From positions 1 through 64,000 of the forward strand of contig DASTWL010000008.1 in the NCBI GenBank assembly GCA_035765895.1: 64,000 nucleotides of DNA. Reading direction: 5' to 3'. The position numbers were made by a program, and so were the translations under genes. The notes beneath the pieces are model-generated. The model was not told the origin of the DNA and did not search any database. It saw only the letters and a list, made by a program, of their open reading frames with translations. Numbering within the stretch: the stretch's first letter is position 1; the number at the start of each line of letters is the position of its first letter. Positions 49,697-60,675 of the stretch are shown here, one piece after another. Source of the DNA: Verrucomicrobiia bacterium. GTDB lineage: Bacteria > Verrucomicrobiota > Verrucomicrobiia > Limisphaerales > DSYF01.

Positions 49697-50291
49697 GGCT
49701 TCAGGCAGGGTAACGACGGTTTGCTCCGGAGCCTAATTCGGAGCCGTCGTCTGACAAGCTTGAATGAGCGGCGGGGGGGCGCCAAATTGCGCGAGTTGCC
49801 CAATCACCGCCCGTCTCCGGGTGCGCATCAGGCCACTTGAATGACGTCCTTAGCCGCGCTGGTAGTTGGCCGGGCACCATTGAAAACCGATCGCGCGCAG
49901 ACGAACCTGTGGCATGAAACCCGGTGAAATCATGATGCCAGAATTGTCCGTTGCGCTCGTCATCCGGGTGAGCGGTGGGGAACACTTTGAAACCGCGCCG
50001 TGCACGCACACGGGTGATTTACAAACCGGTTTGCAGGCAGCGGACGCCGACGACCTTGAGCCGTGCCATTGCACGCGCGCTTTCACGCATCCATTCAGCC
50101 TGCCGGACGTGAGCCGCTTCGGTGTCCGTCTGCCGCAGTGACACATTGTGCGCGGCTGAACTTGCCGAACCAGGGCGCGGGCTTATGTTGACTCAGGCCG
50201 ATGTGACTCAGGCGGGAAGCAAAAGCGACCCAGCGGATGCCCGATAGCCACATCGGCCGAGTGCTTTTCCTGGCCGGCCGCTCGCGCCGGT
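49697..50291. other. Gene-free stretch upstream of the permease series
   Basis: About 600 bp without a convincing gene. ORFs on both strands here have poor composition and no recognisable domain. The stretch must carry the promoter of the permease operon, but no clear match was found. No strong repeat was seen. Confidence 0.35.
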
Positions 50292-51398
50292 TCATCTGTC
50301 GTTGGGCTTTGACGTTCGCTGGTCCGCCAGCCAATCCAACACAGGCTGCACGAGTTCATCGAAGTGATACGGCACGGTTTCGTGGGTTGCCCCGGCAATC
50401 GTGAGCAGCGTGCTGCGCGGCGCGGCCCGGGCGAACAAGGCGCACACGTCGGCCGGCGGCGCAATGTCGTCTTCGGCGCCGGCGATGAACAACGCCGCCA
50501 CGGGGTCGCGCGCCAGCACATCGATCGGATTCAATTCCGCCGGCCCGACTCCGAGAATGCGCGGCAGTTGTTTCAGGCCGGCCCTGGGAAAAATGCGCGG
50601 CAGGCACGGTGCATACTCCGCGCAAATGTTCAGCACTGCATTGGACAGCATGGCGTATGGCGCGATGGCGACGACGCGTCCGACCCGCGGGTCCGTGGCC
50701 TTCCACCGCAGCGCGAGCGCGGCGCCGTAGGATTCCCCGAGCACCGCCACGGGTGCGGGCGCGGCCGCGTGCCGGGTGAGTTCGTCCAGCAATTCGCGCA
50801 AGTCATTGGCTTCCCGCACCCCGAAGAAAATTCGTTCGCCGCTCGAGGCGCCGTGGCCGCGCAAATCCACCAGCACGGTTTGTCACCCATGTTCCGCCAA
50901 CAGCAGGGCCCACGGCAGCATCGCGAACTGTGCTTCGCCGTAACCATGCAGCAGCACCACCGTGCCGCGCGGCGACCGGCTCCAGGTGTTCGCCGCCCCG
51001 GGAACCTCGGCGTCGAAATTGTATTGCGCCCGCTCATGCCGGGCAGCGGTCCAGTTGCTGCTGGTGACCGTCAGCCGGTAATCGGCCGGCGGGACAATGC
51101 GGTATTGCAGGCGTGCGGGCGGTGGACCGACTTCGATTTCCTGCGGTGGGAAATGGGTCAGCAATTTGTCGTCAAAAGCGAGAAAGACGCGGGCTTGCGG
51201 AGCCAGCCACGACGGATAGGTGTTCGGGGCCTGCACCATGCGCCGGGCGACATAGCCGCCGCAGCCGGTGGCGGTCAGCGCGACGCCCAGCGTGGCCAGC
51301 CCGCGCAACATCCAACTGCGCCGCGGCGGAAGCAAACGAAGGAGACGGCGGATGGCGGCGATGATTGGAAACTTCGCGAAGCGGCAACCTTGAGCCAT
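50292..51398 (-). pseudogene. Alpha/beta-hydrolase lipoprotein gene with in-frame stop
   Basis: An uninterrupted alpha/beta hydrolase reading except for one in-frame TGA at 50885-50883, which splits it into 171 and about 197 residues. The first part has a lipobox-like signal ('ALTATGCGG') and the oxyanion segment 'GTVVLLHGYGEAQFAM'. The stop falls in 'LLLAEHG-stop-QTVLVDLRGHG', where Trp (TGG) or an aromatic residue is usual. The second part has the nucleophile 'VLGESYGAAL', Asp in 'IAGAEDDIAPP' and His in 'AGATHETV'. A single G-to-A change would explain it. Elsewhere TGA is used as a stop, so recoding is unlikely. It may be a pseudogene or sequencing error; the start may be 51398 or 51311. 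Confidence 0.8.
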
Positions 51399-52347
51399 GG
51401 TGCCGCGAAGCTAGTCGCGTTGCGCTTCCCGGGCAAGCGGGTCGCGCAATGGCGGTCGTTGCCGTTCAGTTCAAACCGGAGCGGGGGATTCCCATCGATG
51501 CAACGCGCGGGTGTAATCGCGGCACAGACGTTCCCACCGGTGGCGGTCCCGCGGATGTATTTTGCGCCCGCACAGGCTCAGAAACGAACTGATCCAGTGA
51601 CTCTCGGCCAGCACGCGCAGCCGCTGACGACGGCGTGTGGCCATTTCCGGACGTGAAGACGGTGACGGCGAAGCCGGAGACGAAGATCGATTGGCATGCA
51701 TTGCTCTGTATTTGCGGCGCGGCCCGCCGGCGGGCGAACCCTTGCCTGCAAAATTGAAAAGCAGTTCTCAGTCCAACCACGGCCGCGTGCCCGGAGCCAC
51801 ATTTTGTTCGCACCGCTGGCAAAATTCGGGTGGCCGCGATTTTGAAGGGAGAATTACGACGTTCAGATGCGATGGGGTTGATGCCAGATGGAAGAAGCCG
51901 CGCGAGACGCGGCTGGGTCGAACACGGTCTGGCCGGGGGCAGGGAACGGGCGCATCTCAGTGTGTTGCACAGTCGCTCCCCCCGGCAATTTCATTGGCAC
52001 CCGGCTTCAGCCGGGTGGATTCATGGACGACGGCGGAAAAACAGTTTCAACCACTTATGCCAGGCTGAAGCCAGATGCCAATGGGAGCGTGCGCGAAACG
52101 GAGATGCGCCGCAGGGAGCCGAGCGAGGATCGGTGACTCGCGGTGGTATTGCCTGCTCCCAAGTCTGCGATGCCTCGGCCGCGCCCGTTATTGCCGACGG
52201 CGGCGGCTTCACCGCGCCGCGGTTCATTCGCCGTTTCACGCGTCCAGCCTGTGCAAAATGTCGCTGATCAGCACCGCCCCCGGGTTGGCCAAAACGGCAG
52301 CCACGGGGCAGGGTCGCCCCAACCTCTTGTTGCAGTGGTGGAAAGAG
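51399..52347. other. Long gene-poor region with palindromic repeats
   Basis: About 950 bp without a convincing gene. A short minus-strand ORF (51471-51644) reading '...LAESHWISSFLSLCG...' is the only one with plausible composition and is weak. Around 51880-52080 there are REP-like palindromes. No ABC ATPase, RNA or transposase was recognised. Base composition is mixed. Confidence 0.4.
51998..52080. repeat. REP-like palindromes
   Basis: CACCCGGCTTCAGCCGGGTG (51998-52017) is a perfect 20-base palindrome apart from its central two bases. A related, inverted form, ATGCCAGGCTGAAGCCAGAT (from 52057), follows within 40 bp. 'GATGCCAGATGGAAGAAGCC' near 51881 may be a third degenerate relative. Arrangement as head-to-tail inverted pairs resembles bacterial REP/BIME elements. 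Confidence 0.6.
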
Positions 52348-52422
<75 letters not shown>

Positions 52423-52583
52423 TTCAGCACTGTCGGAGCCGGTGTGGATGAACCCGCCCCATGCCGACCCGAGCGGGACGGCGCCCGTAGGTAACCCGAC
52501 TTCACCTTGTCTCGTCAAGTTGAACATTCCGGCCATGGCGTGTGCGCGGCTGGAGTCAACCGGCCTGGCGCCGGTCCGCGTTC

Positions 52584-54227
<1,644 letters not shown>

Positions 54228-54395
54228 ATACCAAACTTGTCGCTCACGAATACCGAACCCTGCCCGGACAGTCCACCTTGTTATGGCGCGCCCGGCCGCG
54301 ACAAGGGATGTTGTGTGCGGTCGAGCGCGGGCAGACGGCGAAATTTCGACGCACAATTCTGGTCGATTTGCCGGCCGGATGGACTAGGTTCGGGC

Positions 54396-54761
54396 ATGAT
54401 TTTGGTGACCGCGAATCAGGCCAGGCAACTGCTGTTCCTTGGTTACATCGGGACGGTGACGCGGGAGGAATTGCGCCAATGCCGCGCTGATCTCGAAGCC
54501 GAACTGGCCCACCTGAAGCCGGGCTTCCAACTATTGGTGGATCTCACGCACCTCGCCGCCATGAGCACTGCGTGCACGGACGAAATCGGGCGCAACATGG
54601 AGATGCTGGACCGGTGCGGCGTCGGGCTGGTGGTGCGGGTGATTCCCGATCCCTACAAGGACATTGGGATGAACATCCTCACGCTTTTTCATTATCCGCA
54701 CCACCCGCGCGTGATCACCTGCGACAGCATGGCGGAGGGCGCGCGGGCGGTCTGGCTTTGA
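54396..54761 (+). CDS. SpoIIAA/STAS-like small protein, 121 aa
   Basis: A 121-aa cytoplasmic protein with the alternating beta-alpha pattern of SpoIIAA-like (STAS) folds: 'LLFLGYIGTVTREELRQC', 'FQLLVDLTHLAAMS', 'VGLVVRVIPDPYKDIGMN'. A phosphorylatable Ser in the classical site is not evident. Probably a conserved uncharacterised member. The ATG at 54396 was chosen; the longer ORF (54114) runs back over pgi. No anti-sigma or phosphatase gene adjoins it. Confidence 0.65.
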   Translation: MILVTANQARQLLFLGYIGTVTREELRQCRADLEAELAHLKPGFQLLVDLTHLAAMSTACTDEIGRNMEMLDRCGVGLVVRVIPDPYKDIGMNILTLFHYPHHPRVITCDSMAEGARAVWL

Positions 54762-54849
54762 ACCGGTGCGCGGCACGGATTTCTTCGCGGCCTGCCGGGC
54801 GCGGCATGAAGTGATTGCAGTTTGACGTGCCGTGGTTTTGACTGGGCCC

Positions 54850-55491
54850 ATGTCGTCAACACGCTCCACCCTCGACACCACCTTCATTCCGGCTGCCGAC
54901 CCGTCTTCGCGGGCCTTGTGGATCATGCTGCATGGGCTGGGTGACAGCGTGGACGGTTACCGCTGGATGCCGGGGGTCTTTGAACTGCCGTGGATGAATT
55001 ACCTGCTCGTCAACGCGCCGGACCATTACTTCAGCGGCTTTTCCTGGTTCGATTTTGAAGGCAATCTCGTGCCGGGCGTCGAGCGCAGCCGGGGGCTGCT
55101 CTTCAAAATGCTGGATGCGCAACGCGATGCGGGCTTCCCCAGCGGACAAACCATCCTTGGCGGCTTTTCGCAGGGCTGCCTGATGTCCATCGATGTTGCC
55201 TGCCGCTATCCGCAACGGCTCGCCGGTGTCGTGGGCATCAGCGGCTTTGTGTGCGAACCCGAAAAGCTCGTGCAGGAATTGTCGCCCGTCGCCCGCGAAC
55301 AGAAGTTGCTGGTTACCCACGGCACGCACGATTCATTGCTGCCCATTGACGATGTGCGTGGCCAGGTTCAGACGCTCCAGGGTGCCGGGCTGAATATTCA
55401 ATGGCACGAGCTGGCCAAGGAACACACCATCGCCGGCTCGGTCGAAATCAATCTGATTCGCGATTTTGTGGTGGGCTGCTTCGGGCGCTAG
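54850..55491 (+). CDS. Carboxylesterase/phospholipase, alpha/beta hydrolase
   Basis: A 213-aa esterase of the phospholipase/carboxylesterase (YpfH/Est-type) family. Features: 'WIMLHGLGDSVDGYRW' oxyanion-hole motif, the nucleophile elbow 'LGGFSQGCLMSIDVA' (GFSQG), catalytic Asp in 'LVTHGTHDSLLPIDD' and His in 'ELAKEHTIAGSVEINL'. There is no signal peptide, so probably cytoplasmic. The substrate is unknown. The ATG at 54850 fits the family; a GTG-type start at 54832 adds six residues. Confidence 0.88.
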   Translation: MSSTRSTLDTTFIPAADPSSRALWIMLHGLGDSVDGYRWMPGVFELPWMNYLLVNAPDHYFSGFSWFDFEGNLVPGVERSRGLLFKMLDAQRDAGFPSGQTILGGFSQGCLMSIDVACRYPQRLAGVVGISGFVCEPEKLVQELSPVAREQKLLVTHGTHDSLLPIDDVRGQVQTLQGAGLNIQWHELAKEHTIAGSVEINLIRDFVVGCFGR

Positions 55492-55535
55492 AAAAAGCGC
55501 CTCCATGCCCGGGCCGGCACGTCTTCGTCCGGTGC

Positions 55536-55736
55536 CTACTGGGCGAACCAGATTTGCTGCGGCCGGGCCAGCGGTTTGGGCGTCCACACCAGGGCGCCAT
55601 CCACGGCGGCGCGCATCCGGGCGAACCACCACGCGGCCCGCTCGGCGCGGTTTGGCGTCCGGCCGGGCAGGGTCGTCCGGCGGGCGCCGTTCAATCCGAG
55701 TTCGAGCTGTTCGGTGGCAATGCGGTTGTTGTTCAT
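55536..55736 (-). CDS. Small conserved-looking protein, 66 aa
   Basis: A 66-aa basic protein ('TEQLELGLNGARR', then 'RAERAAWWFARMRAAVDGA'). No membrane segment. I believe that similar short proteins occur in Verrucomicrobiota, but this is from memory. Its start, ATG at 55736, lies about 54 bp from the right-hand inverted-repeat element, whose orientation would place the element upstream of this gene. Function unknown. Confidence 0.55.
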   Translation of the reverse strand: MNNNRIATEQLELGLNGARRTTLPGRTPNRAERAAWWFARMRAAVDGALVWTPKPLARPQQIWFAQ

Positions 55737-55789
55737 AACGCCACCAGTCTCGCTGAAGGGGTGGGACATTCACGGACCCAGCGAATAAC

Positions 55790-55939
55790 TTTTCGGGAGT
55801 ATGTATTTAACGCAAACGAGCCGCCACGTTGGCATTGTGGATCGTTTGGATAGTTCAAATGCTCGAAGATTTCGGATAACAACCTTCGGGGGCTGCGGCC
55901 TGAGGTGCTAATTTGCGTTATCTACATACTCCCGGAAAA
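55790..55939. repeat. 150-bp element with 27-bp inverted terminal repeats
   Basis: Left arm 55790-55816 and right arm 55912-55939 are inverted copies with a few mismatches. The core reads CGGGAGTATGTA in both, followed by TAACGCAAA toward the inside. The 95-bp middle has no ORF. The right arm has one extra base. The size and layout resemble a miniature inverted-repeat element or a paired regulatory site upstream of the 66-aa gene. No target-site duplication was seen. Confidence 0.7.
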
Positions 55940-56001
55940 TTCGAAACGGTGCCGGCCCGGCCGGTCCGGATCCAACGGGCGCCGCGTTCCGGCCGCGAAA
56001 A

Positions 56002-56415
56002 TCACTCATCCGAGATGCGGCGGCGAAAGGCCTTTTTCGTGGCGTGCTGGCGTTTGGTTTCCACGTTGCGGGCGCGCGCGGCGAGACTGGGGCGACGTTT
56101 CTGGCGGCGCAGTTTTTCGCGTTCGGCCTGCCGGGCTGCGGCGGCAGCCTGGCGGCGTCCGGCGATTTTATCGAGCAGCAGCTTGCGGGCGATGAAGCGG
56201 TTGAGCCCCTGCTGGCGCGTGTCCTGACATTTGACCTGAATGCCGGTCGGGCGGTGGAGCAGCATGACGCACGTGGCCACCTTGTTCACGTTCTGGCCAC
56301 CGTGGCCGCCGGAGCGGACGAAGGATTCCTCGAGGTCCGTTTCGTGCACGCCCAGCGCGGCCATGCGTTGCGCAAGCTGGCCTTCCTTTTCGAGGCTGAC
56401 GGGGAATGCGCCCAT
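56002..56415 (-). CDS. Peptide chain release factor-like protein (RF-1 domain, GGQ)
   Basis: A 137-aa protein with the release factor catalytic domain only. It has '[20 protein letters not shown]', which keeps the GGQ that triggers peptidyl-tRNA hydrolysis, and a basic C-terminal tail ('[20 protein letters not shown]'). It lacks the codon-recognition domains of RF1 and RF2, so resembles ArfB/RfH-type ribosome rescue factors, which hydrolyse peptidyl-tRNA on stalled ribosomes. The ATG at 56415 lies 5 bp after the aroC stop, so likely co-transcribed with aroC. Confidence 0.85.
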   Translation of the reverse strand: MGAFPVSLEKEGQLAQRMAALGVHETDLEESFVRSGGHGGQNVNKVATCVMLLHRPTGIQVKCQDTRQQGLNRFIARKLLLDKIAGRRQAAAAARQAEREKLRRQKRRPSLAARARNVETKRQHATKKAFRRRISDE

Positions 56416-56420
56416 AGTGA

Positions 56421-57503
56421 CTAGGTGCCGCATTGCGCGCGGTGGCGCAAGGCGTGATCCACCAGCACGAGCGCGGTCATGGCCTCGACCATGACCACGG
56501 CGCGCGGCAGCACACACGGATCGTGCCGGCCGCGGCCTTTGAGGGTGGTATTTTGGCCGGACACATCCACCGTGTCCTGCTCATGCATTACGGTGGCCAC
56601 GGGCTTGAACGCGGTGCGGAAGTAAATTGTTTCGCCGTTGGAAATGCCGCCCTGCACGCCGCCCGAACGATTGCTCATGGTGCGCACGTGGCCGCCGACG
56701 TTGCGGAATGGGTCGTTGTGTTCGCGCCCGGTGAGCAGCGTGCTGCCAAAGCCCGAGCCAATCTCGAAGCCTTTGGTGGCCGGCAGGCTCAGCATGGCTT
56801 TCGCGAGGTCCGCTTCGAGGCGGTCGAACACGGGTTCCCCCCAGCCGGCGGGCACCTTGCGGGCCACGCACTCAACGACGCCGCCCACGGTATTGCCCTC
56901 GTTCCGCATCGTTTCGATCAGCGCAATCATCCGTTCCGCCACGGCGGCGTCCGGGCAGCGCACGATGTTCGACTCGACCTGGGCGAACGTGACGTGTTCG
57001 CGATCGATGGCGGCAGCGATGTCCTTCACCGATTGCACGTAGGCGAGGATCTCGATGCCGAAGTGCTGGTGGAGAATTTTTTTTGCAATTGCGCCGGCGG
57101 CGACGCGGCCGATGGTTTCGCGGGCGCTGGTGCGGCCGCCGCCCGGCCAGGCGCGGATGCCGAACTTGGCCTGATACGTGTAATCCGCGTGTGACGGCCG
57201 GAACTTGGTCGCCATTTCGTTGTAAGCCTCGGAACGCTGGTCCTCGTTTTTCACCAGCAGGCTGATGGGCGTGCCGAGTGTTTGCCCTTCGAATGTGCCG
57301 GACAGGATGGTGACGGTGTCGGTTTCCTTGCGAGGGGTGACGATTTTGGATTGCCCCGGCCGGCGCCGGTCGAGGTCTGGCTGGATATCCGCCTCCGTGA
57401 GCGGCAGTCGGGGCGGGCAGCCGTCCACAACCACGCCCACGCCGCCGCCGTGCGATTCGCCCCAGGTGGTGACGCGGAAAAGCTGGCCAAAGGTGTTTCC
57501 CAT
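56421..57503 (-). CDS. aroC: Chorismate synthase
   Basis: A 360-aa AroC, converting EPSP to chorismate with reduced FMN, the last shikimate step. Signatures: '[20 protein letters not shown]' at the N-terminus, '[20 protein letters not shown]', and '[20 protein letters not shown]'. Length and all three signature regions match the family. The start at 57503 is the ATG of the family N-terminus ('[13 protein letters not shown]'). Followed by the release factor-like gene. Confidence 0.96.
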   Translation of the reverse strand: MGNTFGQLFRVTTWGESHGGGVGVVVDGCPPRLPLTEADIQPDLDRRRPGQSKIVTPRKETDTVTILSGTFEGQTLGTPISLLVKNEDQRSEAYNEMATKFRPSHADYTYQAKFGIRAWPGGGRTSARETIGRVAAGAIAKKILHQHFGIEILAYVQSVKDIAAAIDREHVTFAQVESNIVRCPDAAVAERMIALIETMRNEGNTVGGVVECVARKVPAGWGEPVFDRLEADLAKAMLSLPATKGFEIGSGFGSTLLTGREHNDPFRNVGGHVRTMSNRSGGVQGGISNGETIYFRTAFKPVATVMHEQDTVDVSGQNTTLKGRGRHDPCVLPRAVVMVEAMTALVLVDHALRHRAQCGT

Positions 57504-57613
57504 GCCGCAAGGGTGCGGAAAAATTGCGGGCCGGTCAACCGACGGCATTGCCCGGCTCCGGGGCGGTGGGACGCCAGCCTTGCGCGCCGTCCGATTCGCC
57601 GGACACTGTGGGC

Positions 57614-57991
57614 ATGGACATCAAGAACTTGAACGACGTTCCCGCCTTCATCACCAGGGACGGTTCAGAAATCCGGGAGTTGCTGGCCCATCGAAATTCC
57701 GTCATCCGTCACCAGAGCCTGGCCGAAGCCCGGCTGCCCGTAGGTGGCAGCACGCAGGAACATTATCATCCCCGCGCCGAGGAAATTTACTTTATCACGA
57801 GTGGCACGGGGCGCCTGCGGATGGAAGGCGAGGAACGCGACGTGCGGGTGGGTGATGCGATCGCCATCCCGCCTGGCCGGCGGCACAAGTTGTGGAACAC
57901 CGGGAGCGAAACCTTGCGCCTGCTTTGCTGCTGCGCCCCGGCTTACGAGCATGACGACACGGTCATCACGGAGCCGGCCAGGCAAGGGTGA
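57614..57991 (+). CDS. Cupin-domain protein, 125 aa
   Basis: A 125-aa single-cupin beta-barrel protein. Metal-binding motif 1 is '[21 protein letters not shown]' in part (His-X-His and Glu), and motif 2 is '[15 protein letters not shown]'. It may be a mannose-6-phosphate isomerase-like or unknown-substrate cupin; substrate cannot be assigned. The ATG at 57614 was chosen since the longer ORF adds residues from the aroC upstream region. About 60 bp separate it from the next gene. Confidence 0.8.
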   Translation: MDIKNLNDVPAFITRDGSEIRELLAHRNSVIRHQSLAEARLPVGGSTQEHYHPRAEEIYFITSGTGRLRMEGEERDVRVGDAIAIPPGRRHKLWNTGSETLRLLCCCAPAYEHDDTVITEPARQG

Positions 57992-58049
57992 GCCATGGTT
58001 TGGCCAAAAGTGGATTGACCTGCGCGCGGCGAGGGGCTTTGCTCCCGTC

Positions 58050-58412
58050 ATGCGTTTGACGATTCAACTCCTTGCGGTGGCGGCACTGGCGGCGGTTTCT
58101 GGTTGCGCCAGCAAAGCGCCAAAGTTTGCTGACGGGCCGGGGACCGGTCCATCCGCGGCCGGTAACGCTCCCATCGTCAAGCCTTCGGACATGCTGGCCG
58201 GCAAGGTGATTGCCTTCAACGTCGTGGGGCGCTTTGCCGTGTTGAATTTCCCCGTGACGCGCATGCCGGCCGTGGGGCAGAAGCTGTTTGTTTACCGCGA
58301 CGGCTTGAAAGTGGGCGCCGTCAAAATCACCGGCCCGCAAAAGGATGACAACATTGTCGCGGATCTTGCGGACGGCGAAGCCAAACCCGGGGATGAGGTG
58401 CGTGACCGGTGA
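58050..58412 (+). CDS. Small lipoprotein, 120 aa
   Basis: A 120-aa exported protein. Signal peptide with lipobox ('LAVAALAAVSGCASK'), Cys at about residue 19. The mature part is beta-rich ('GKVIAFNVVGRFAVLNFPVT', 'QKLFVYRDGLKVGAVKITGP') and ends 'GDEVRDR'; the pattern resembles a small SH3-like or FlgT C-terminal-like fold, by eye only. Function unknown. Same strand as the cupin, 58 bp downstream, possibly co-transcribed. Confidence 0.7.
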   Translation: MRLTIQLLAVAALAAVSGCASKAPKFADGPGTGPSAAGNAPIVKPSDMLAGKVIAFNVVGRFAVLNFPVTRMPAVGQKLFVYRDGLKVGAVKITGPQKDDNIVADLADGEAKPGDEVRDR

Positions 58413-58445
58413 TGTCGCTGCGGGCGCGCCAGCCGGAGCGGCTGG

Positions 58446-58772
58446 TCAATCTTCCTCGCCGCGTTCCTTCAGCGGTTTGACCGTTTTGGGCAGGGCTTGT
58501 TTCTGGTAGGGGGAATGCAGGTTGAAATAAATCCCGCACAGCGGCCGCGGGGAATCACTCTGGCTCAAAATCACCGTCACTTGACCATCCAGCGCGATGC
58601 CGTGCCGCATGCCCTCGCCGCGGGTTTCATACGCGCGAATGGCCTTTTTCATCAGGGAGCGCAATGACTCCTCGAATTCGCCCGACGACTTCTCGAGGCA
58701 GACGATGAACTTGTCGTAAGCCTTGAGCGCGGCGGCCATTTCGGTTTGAAACTGGTCAACGGTCACGGGCAC
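58446..58772 (-). CDS. Hypothetical protein, 108 aa
   Basis: A 108-aa soluble protein with a helical N-terminal half ('EMAAALKAYDKFIVCLE') and a beta-rich second half. No family recognised. It lies 59 bp downstream of the ferredoxin gene and on the same strand, so it may extend the lepB-led operon. Codon use is like that of the core genes. Confidence 0.6.
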   Translation of the reverse strand: MPVTVDQFQTEMAAALKAYDKFIVCLEKSSGEFEESLRSLMKKAIRAYETRGEGMRHGIALDGQVTVILSQSDSPRPLCGIYFNLHSPYQKQALPKTVKPLKERGEED

Positions 58773-58831
58773 ACCATACGTTCAACCGGCGGAAGGGCCA
58801 AGCGAAAGGAGCAGGGCGCTTCCGGCCGGGA

Positions 58832-59254
58832 TTAAAAATTCGGGTTCCGCGCGAAGGCGTGTTCCGCCACCGGCCGCCCGCCGATGAGATGCTCCTGGAT
58901 GATGCGCTCCAGCACGGCCGGCGTGCAGGTGTGATACCAGATTCCCTCGGGATAAACGACCGCGATCGGTCCCTGGGTGCAGACGCGCAGGCAACTGGCC
59001 TTGCTCCGAAAGACCAGCGGTTCGGGGCCGTCGAGCTGGAGCTCCTTCAGCCGCGCCTTGAGGAAATTCCACGAGGTCAACGTCTGCTCGCGCGGCGCGC
59101 ATTTGGGCTCCGCGGCATCCGTGCAGAGGAAAATGTGCCGGCGATATTTTTCGATTCCGAGCGCGGCGACAGCTCCGTTCAATTGTTCGTTTGCGGCCAT
59201 GAACAGCCCCGTCATGGTTTCAGCGTCCCGGGCGAACGCCAACTCGAAAATCAT
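58832..59254 (-). CDS. Thioredoxin-like [2Fe-2S] ferredoxin
   Basis: A 140-aa protein of the (2Fe-2S) ferredoxin type found in the C-terminal parts of NuoE-like and CbiX-associated proteins. Four Cys occur in the expected order: '[14 protein letters not shown]' and '[18 protein letters not shown]', which should ligate a [2Fe-2S] cluster. '[20 protein letters not shown]' follows, typical of the family. The start ATG at 59254 shares one base with the upstream EamA stop (TGATG), though an internal Met is also possible. Electron partner unknown. Confidence 0.8.
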   Translation of the reverse strand: MIFELAFARDAETMTGLFMAANEQLNGAVAALGIEKYRRHIFLCTDAAEPKCAPREQTLTSWNFLKARLKELQLDGPEPLVFRSKASCLRVCTQGPIAVVYPEGIWYHTCTPAVLERIIQEHLIGGRPVAEHAFARNPNF

Positions 59255-60177
59255 CAATGATGCCGCGTGAGAATCAACCCCACGACGCCGCCCACGGCGA
59301 GGATGGACCCGACGGCGGCGCGCGGGCGGACGCGTTCGCCCTCAAAAACCCGCGCCATGGGAATAACGAGGATGGGCGTGGTGGCCACGATCACCAGCAC
59401 CTGCGCCGCGGGAATGCGCGCCAGCGCCCATTGCATGCAACTGACGCCGAGGGTTTGCCCGGCCAGACTGTTGCCGATGATCCAGCCCCAGGCCCGGCGG
59501 CGTTCGGGAGTGGCCATCGCCAACAGTGGCCCCGCCGTTGTGGAGCGGTTCCTGGACTGGCGCAGCCGCAGCGCCAGGTAGAACAGCAGCGAAACCCCCA
59601 GGCCGCCCAACATGCGTTGAAAACCGGCTGTCAGGCCATCCAGGTTGGTTTGGTGGGCGTGCAGGATTTCATAAGCCTTGCGGCTGATCACCGCGCCGGC
59701 CGCGGTTGCCGCGGCGCCAAAGGCGGCCAGGGCCATTCCCGGCCCGAGCGTGCGCGCGTGCGACCGCACTTCGTCGAGCGTGCCCAGCGCGGTGACCACG
59801 CCGGCCAGGATGGTGATGCTTAACACGCCCTGGAGCAGGGAGAACGTCGTGCCGAGCCACAGCCATTCAATCAAGGCGGCGAACACGGCCATCAGGCATT
59901 GAACGCATAGCGAGGCGATGCGCGGTCCCAGCATCGGCAGGGCATGGTAAATGGCAAAGTCGCCGAGCCCGACCCCGATGGCCCCGCTCAGGGCGAACCA
60001 GCCGACCACCCCGCCGCTCAACCCGGCGCCAAACGTGAAGGCAAACAGGCTGAGAAATACGGTGGCCAGAATGACGCGCCAGAAGTTGGCCTCCAGCGAG
60101 CCGGCCAGCTTCGCGGCGCGGTGGCCGAAGATGACCGAGGTGGCAAACAGCGCGGCGGTGAGGACGGCGAAGATCAT
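59254..60177 (-). CDS. EamA-family (DMT) transporter
   Basis: A 307-aa protein with about ten membrane helices and two EamA repeats; the first begins '[20 protein letters not shown]' and the second '[20 protein letters not shown]'. Also visible: '[20 protein letters not shown]'. Substrate unknown. The ATG directly abuts the stop of the upstream NTF2-like gene (TGAATG), and its own stop overlaps the ferredoxin start. The order lepB, NTF2-like, EamA, ferredoxin with tight junctions suggests one operon. Confidence 0.82.
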   Translation of the reverse strand: MIFAVLTAALFATSVIFGHRAAKLAGSLEANFWRVILATVFLSLFAFTFGAGLSGGVVGWFALSGAIGVGLGDFAIYHALPMLGPRIASLCVQCLMAVFAALIEWLWLGTTFSLLQGVLSITILAGVVTALGTLDEVRSHARTLGPGMALAAFGAAATAAGAVISRKAYEILHAHQTNLDGLTAGFQRMLGGLGVSLLFYLALRLRQSRNRSTTAGPLLAMATPERRRAWGWIIGNSLAGQTLGVSCMQWALARIPAAQVLVIVATTPILVIPMARVFEGERVRPRAAVGSILAVGGVVGLILTRHH

Positions 60178-60675
60178 TCAGGTCAGCGTGCGCACCGTCT
60201 CCACCCGCACAATGAGCCATTGGCCGTCGCTCTTGCGGAAGTAAAACTTCAATTCCTGCACGAAGAAATCACGATCGCCGGCCAGGCGAGCCTCCCCGGT
60301 CAAATCGACCGTGGCCGACGTCCGGTCGGGCGCGAGTTGAATGTTCAGATCCACGAATTTGACCTGCAGCCCGGGCAACGTCGTGCGGGCACCGAGCGCC
60401 GCCTGGGTCAATTCATCGCGGCCGCTGAAGGTCTGGCGCGGGTGCCCGGGCGTGTCCACGCTGATTTCCACCCCGGGCGCAAAGTAACCGCCCAGTTGCT
60501 GCACGTTGGCGATGCGCGCCAGCTGGCCTTCCTGCGATGTGAAGGAGACCAGCGCGGCCACCTTGGTGAGATGTTTGCGAATGATGGTTTCCGGACCCGG
60601 GAAGAGCACGGTCCACAGCCACACGCCGAGGCCGATGAACGCCGCCAATAGGACCAGCCGCAAGGTCAGTTTCAT
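60178..60675 (-). CDS. Membrane-anchored NTF2/SnoaL-like protein, 165 aa
   Basis: A 165-aa protein with an N-terminal membrane helix ('LRLVLLAAFIGLGVWLWTVL') and a C-terminal domain of NTF2/SnoaL-like pattern: 'RIANVQQLGGYFAPGVEIS', 'TFSGRDELTQAALGA', and an alternating 'FFVQELKFYFRKSDGQWLIV'. No catalytic residues can be proposed. It overlaps lepB by 4 bp (ATGA). Function unknown. Confidence 0.7.
   Translation of the reverse strand: MKLTLRLVLLAAFIGLGVWLWTVLFPGPETIIRKHLTKVAALVSFTSQEGQLARIANVQQLGGYFAPGVEISVDTPGHPRQTFSGRDELTQAALGARTTLPGLQVKFVDLNIQLAPDRTSATVDLTGEARLAGDRDFFVQELKFYFRKSDGQWLIVRVETVRTLT

Noticed and set aside
49701-50146. Minus-strand ORFs of about 100 codons upstream of the permeases
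   Set aside because: Overlapping frames with poor composition, no domain and no start context.
50883-50885. TGA read as Trp or selenocysteine
   Set aside because: Many genes in the window end in TGA and use TGG for Trp, and no SECIS-like hairpin was seen at the site. A mutation or sequence error is simpler.
51637-52068. Plus-strand ORF of 143 codons in the gene-poor region
   Set aside because: Runs through the REP-like palindrome and has no recognisable domain or codon bias like its neighbours.
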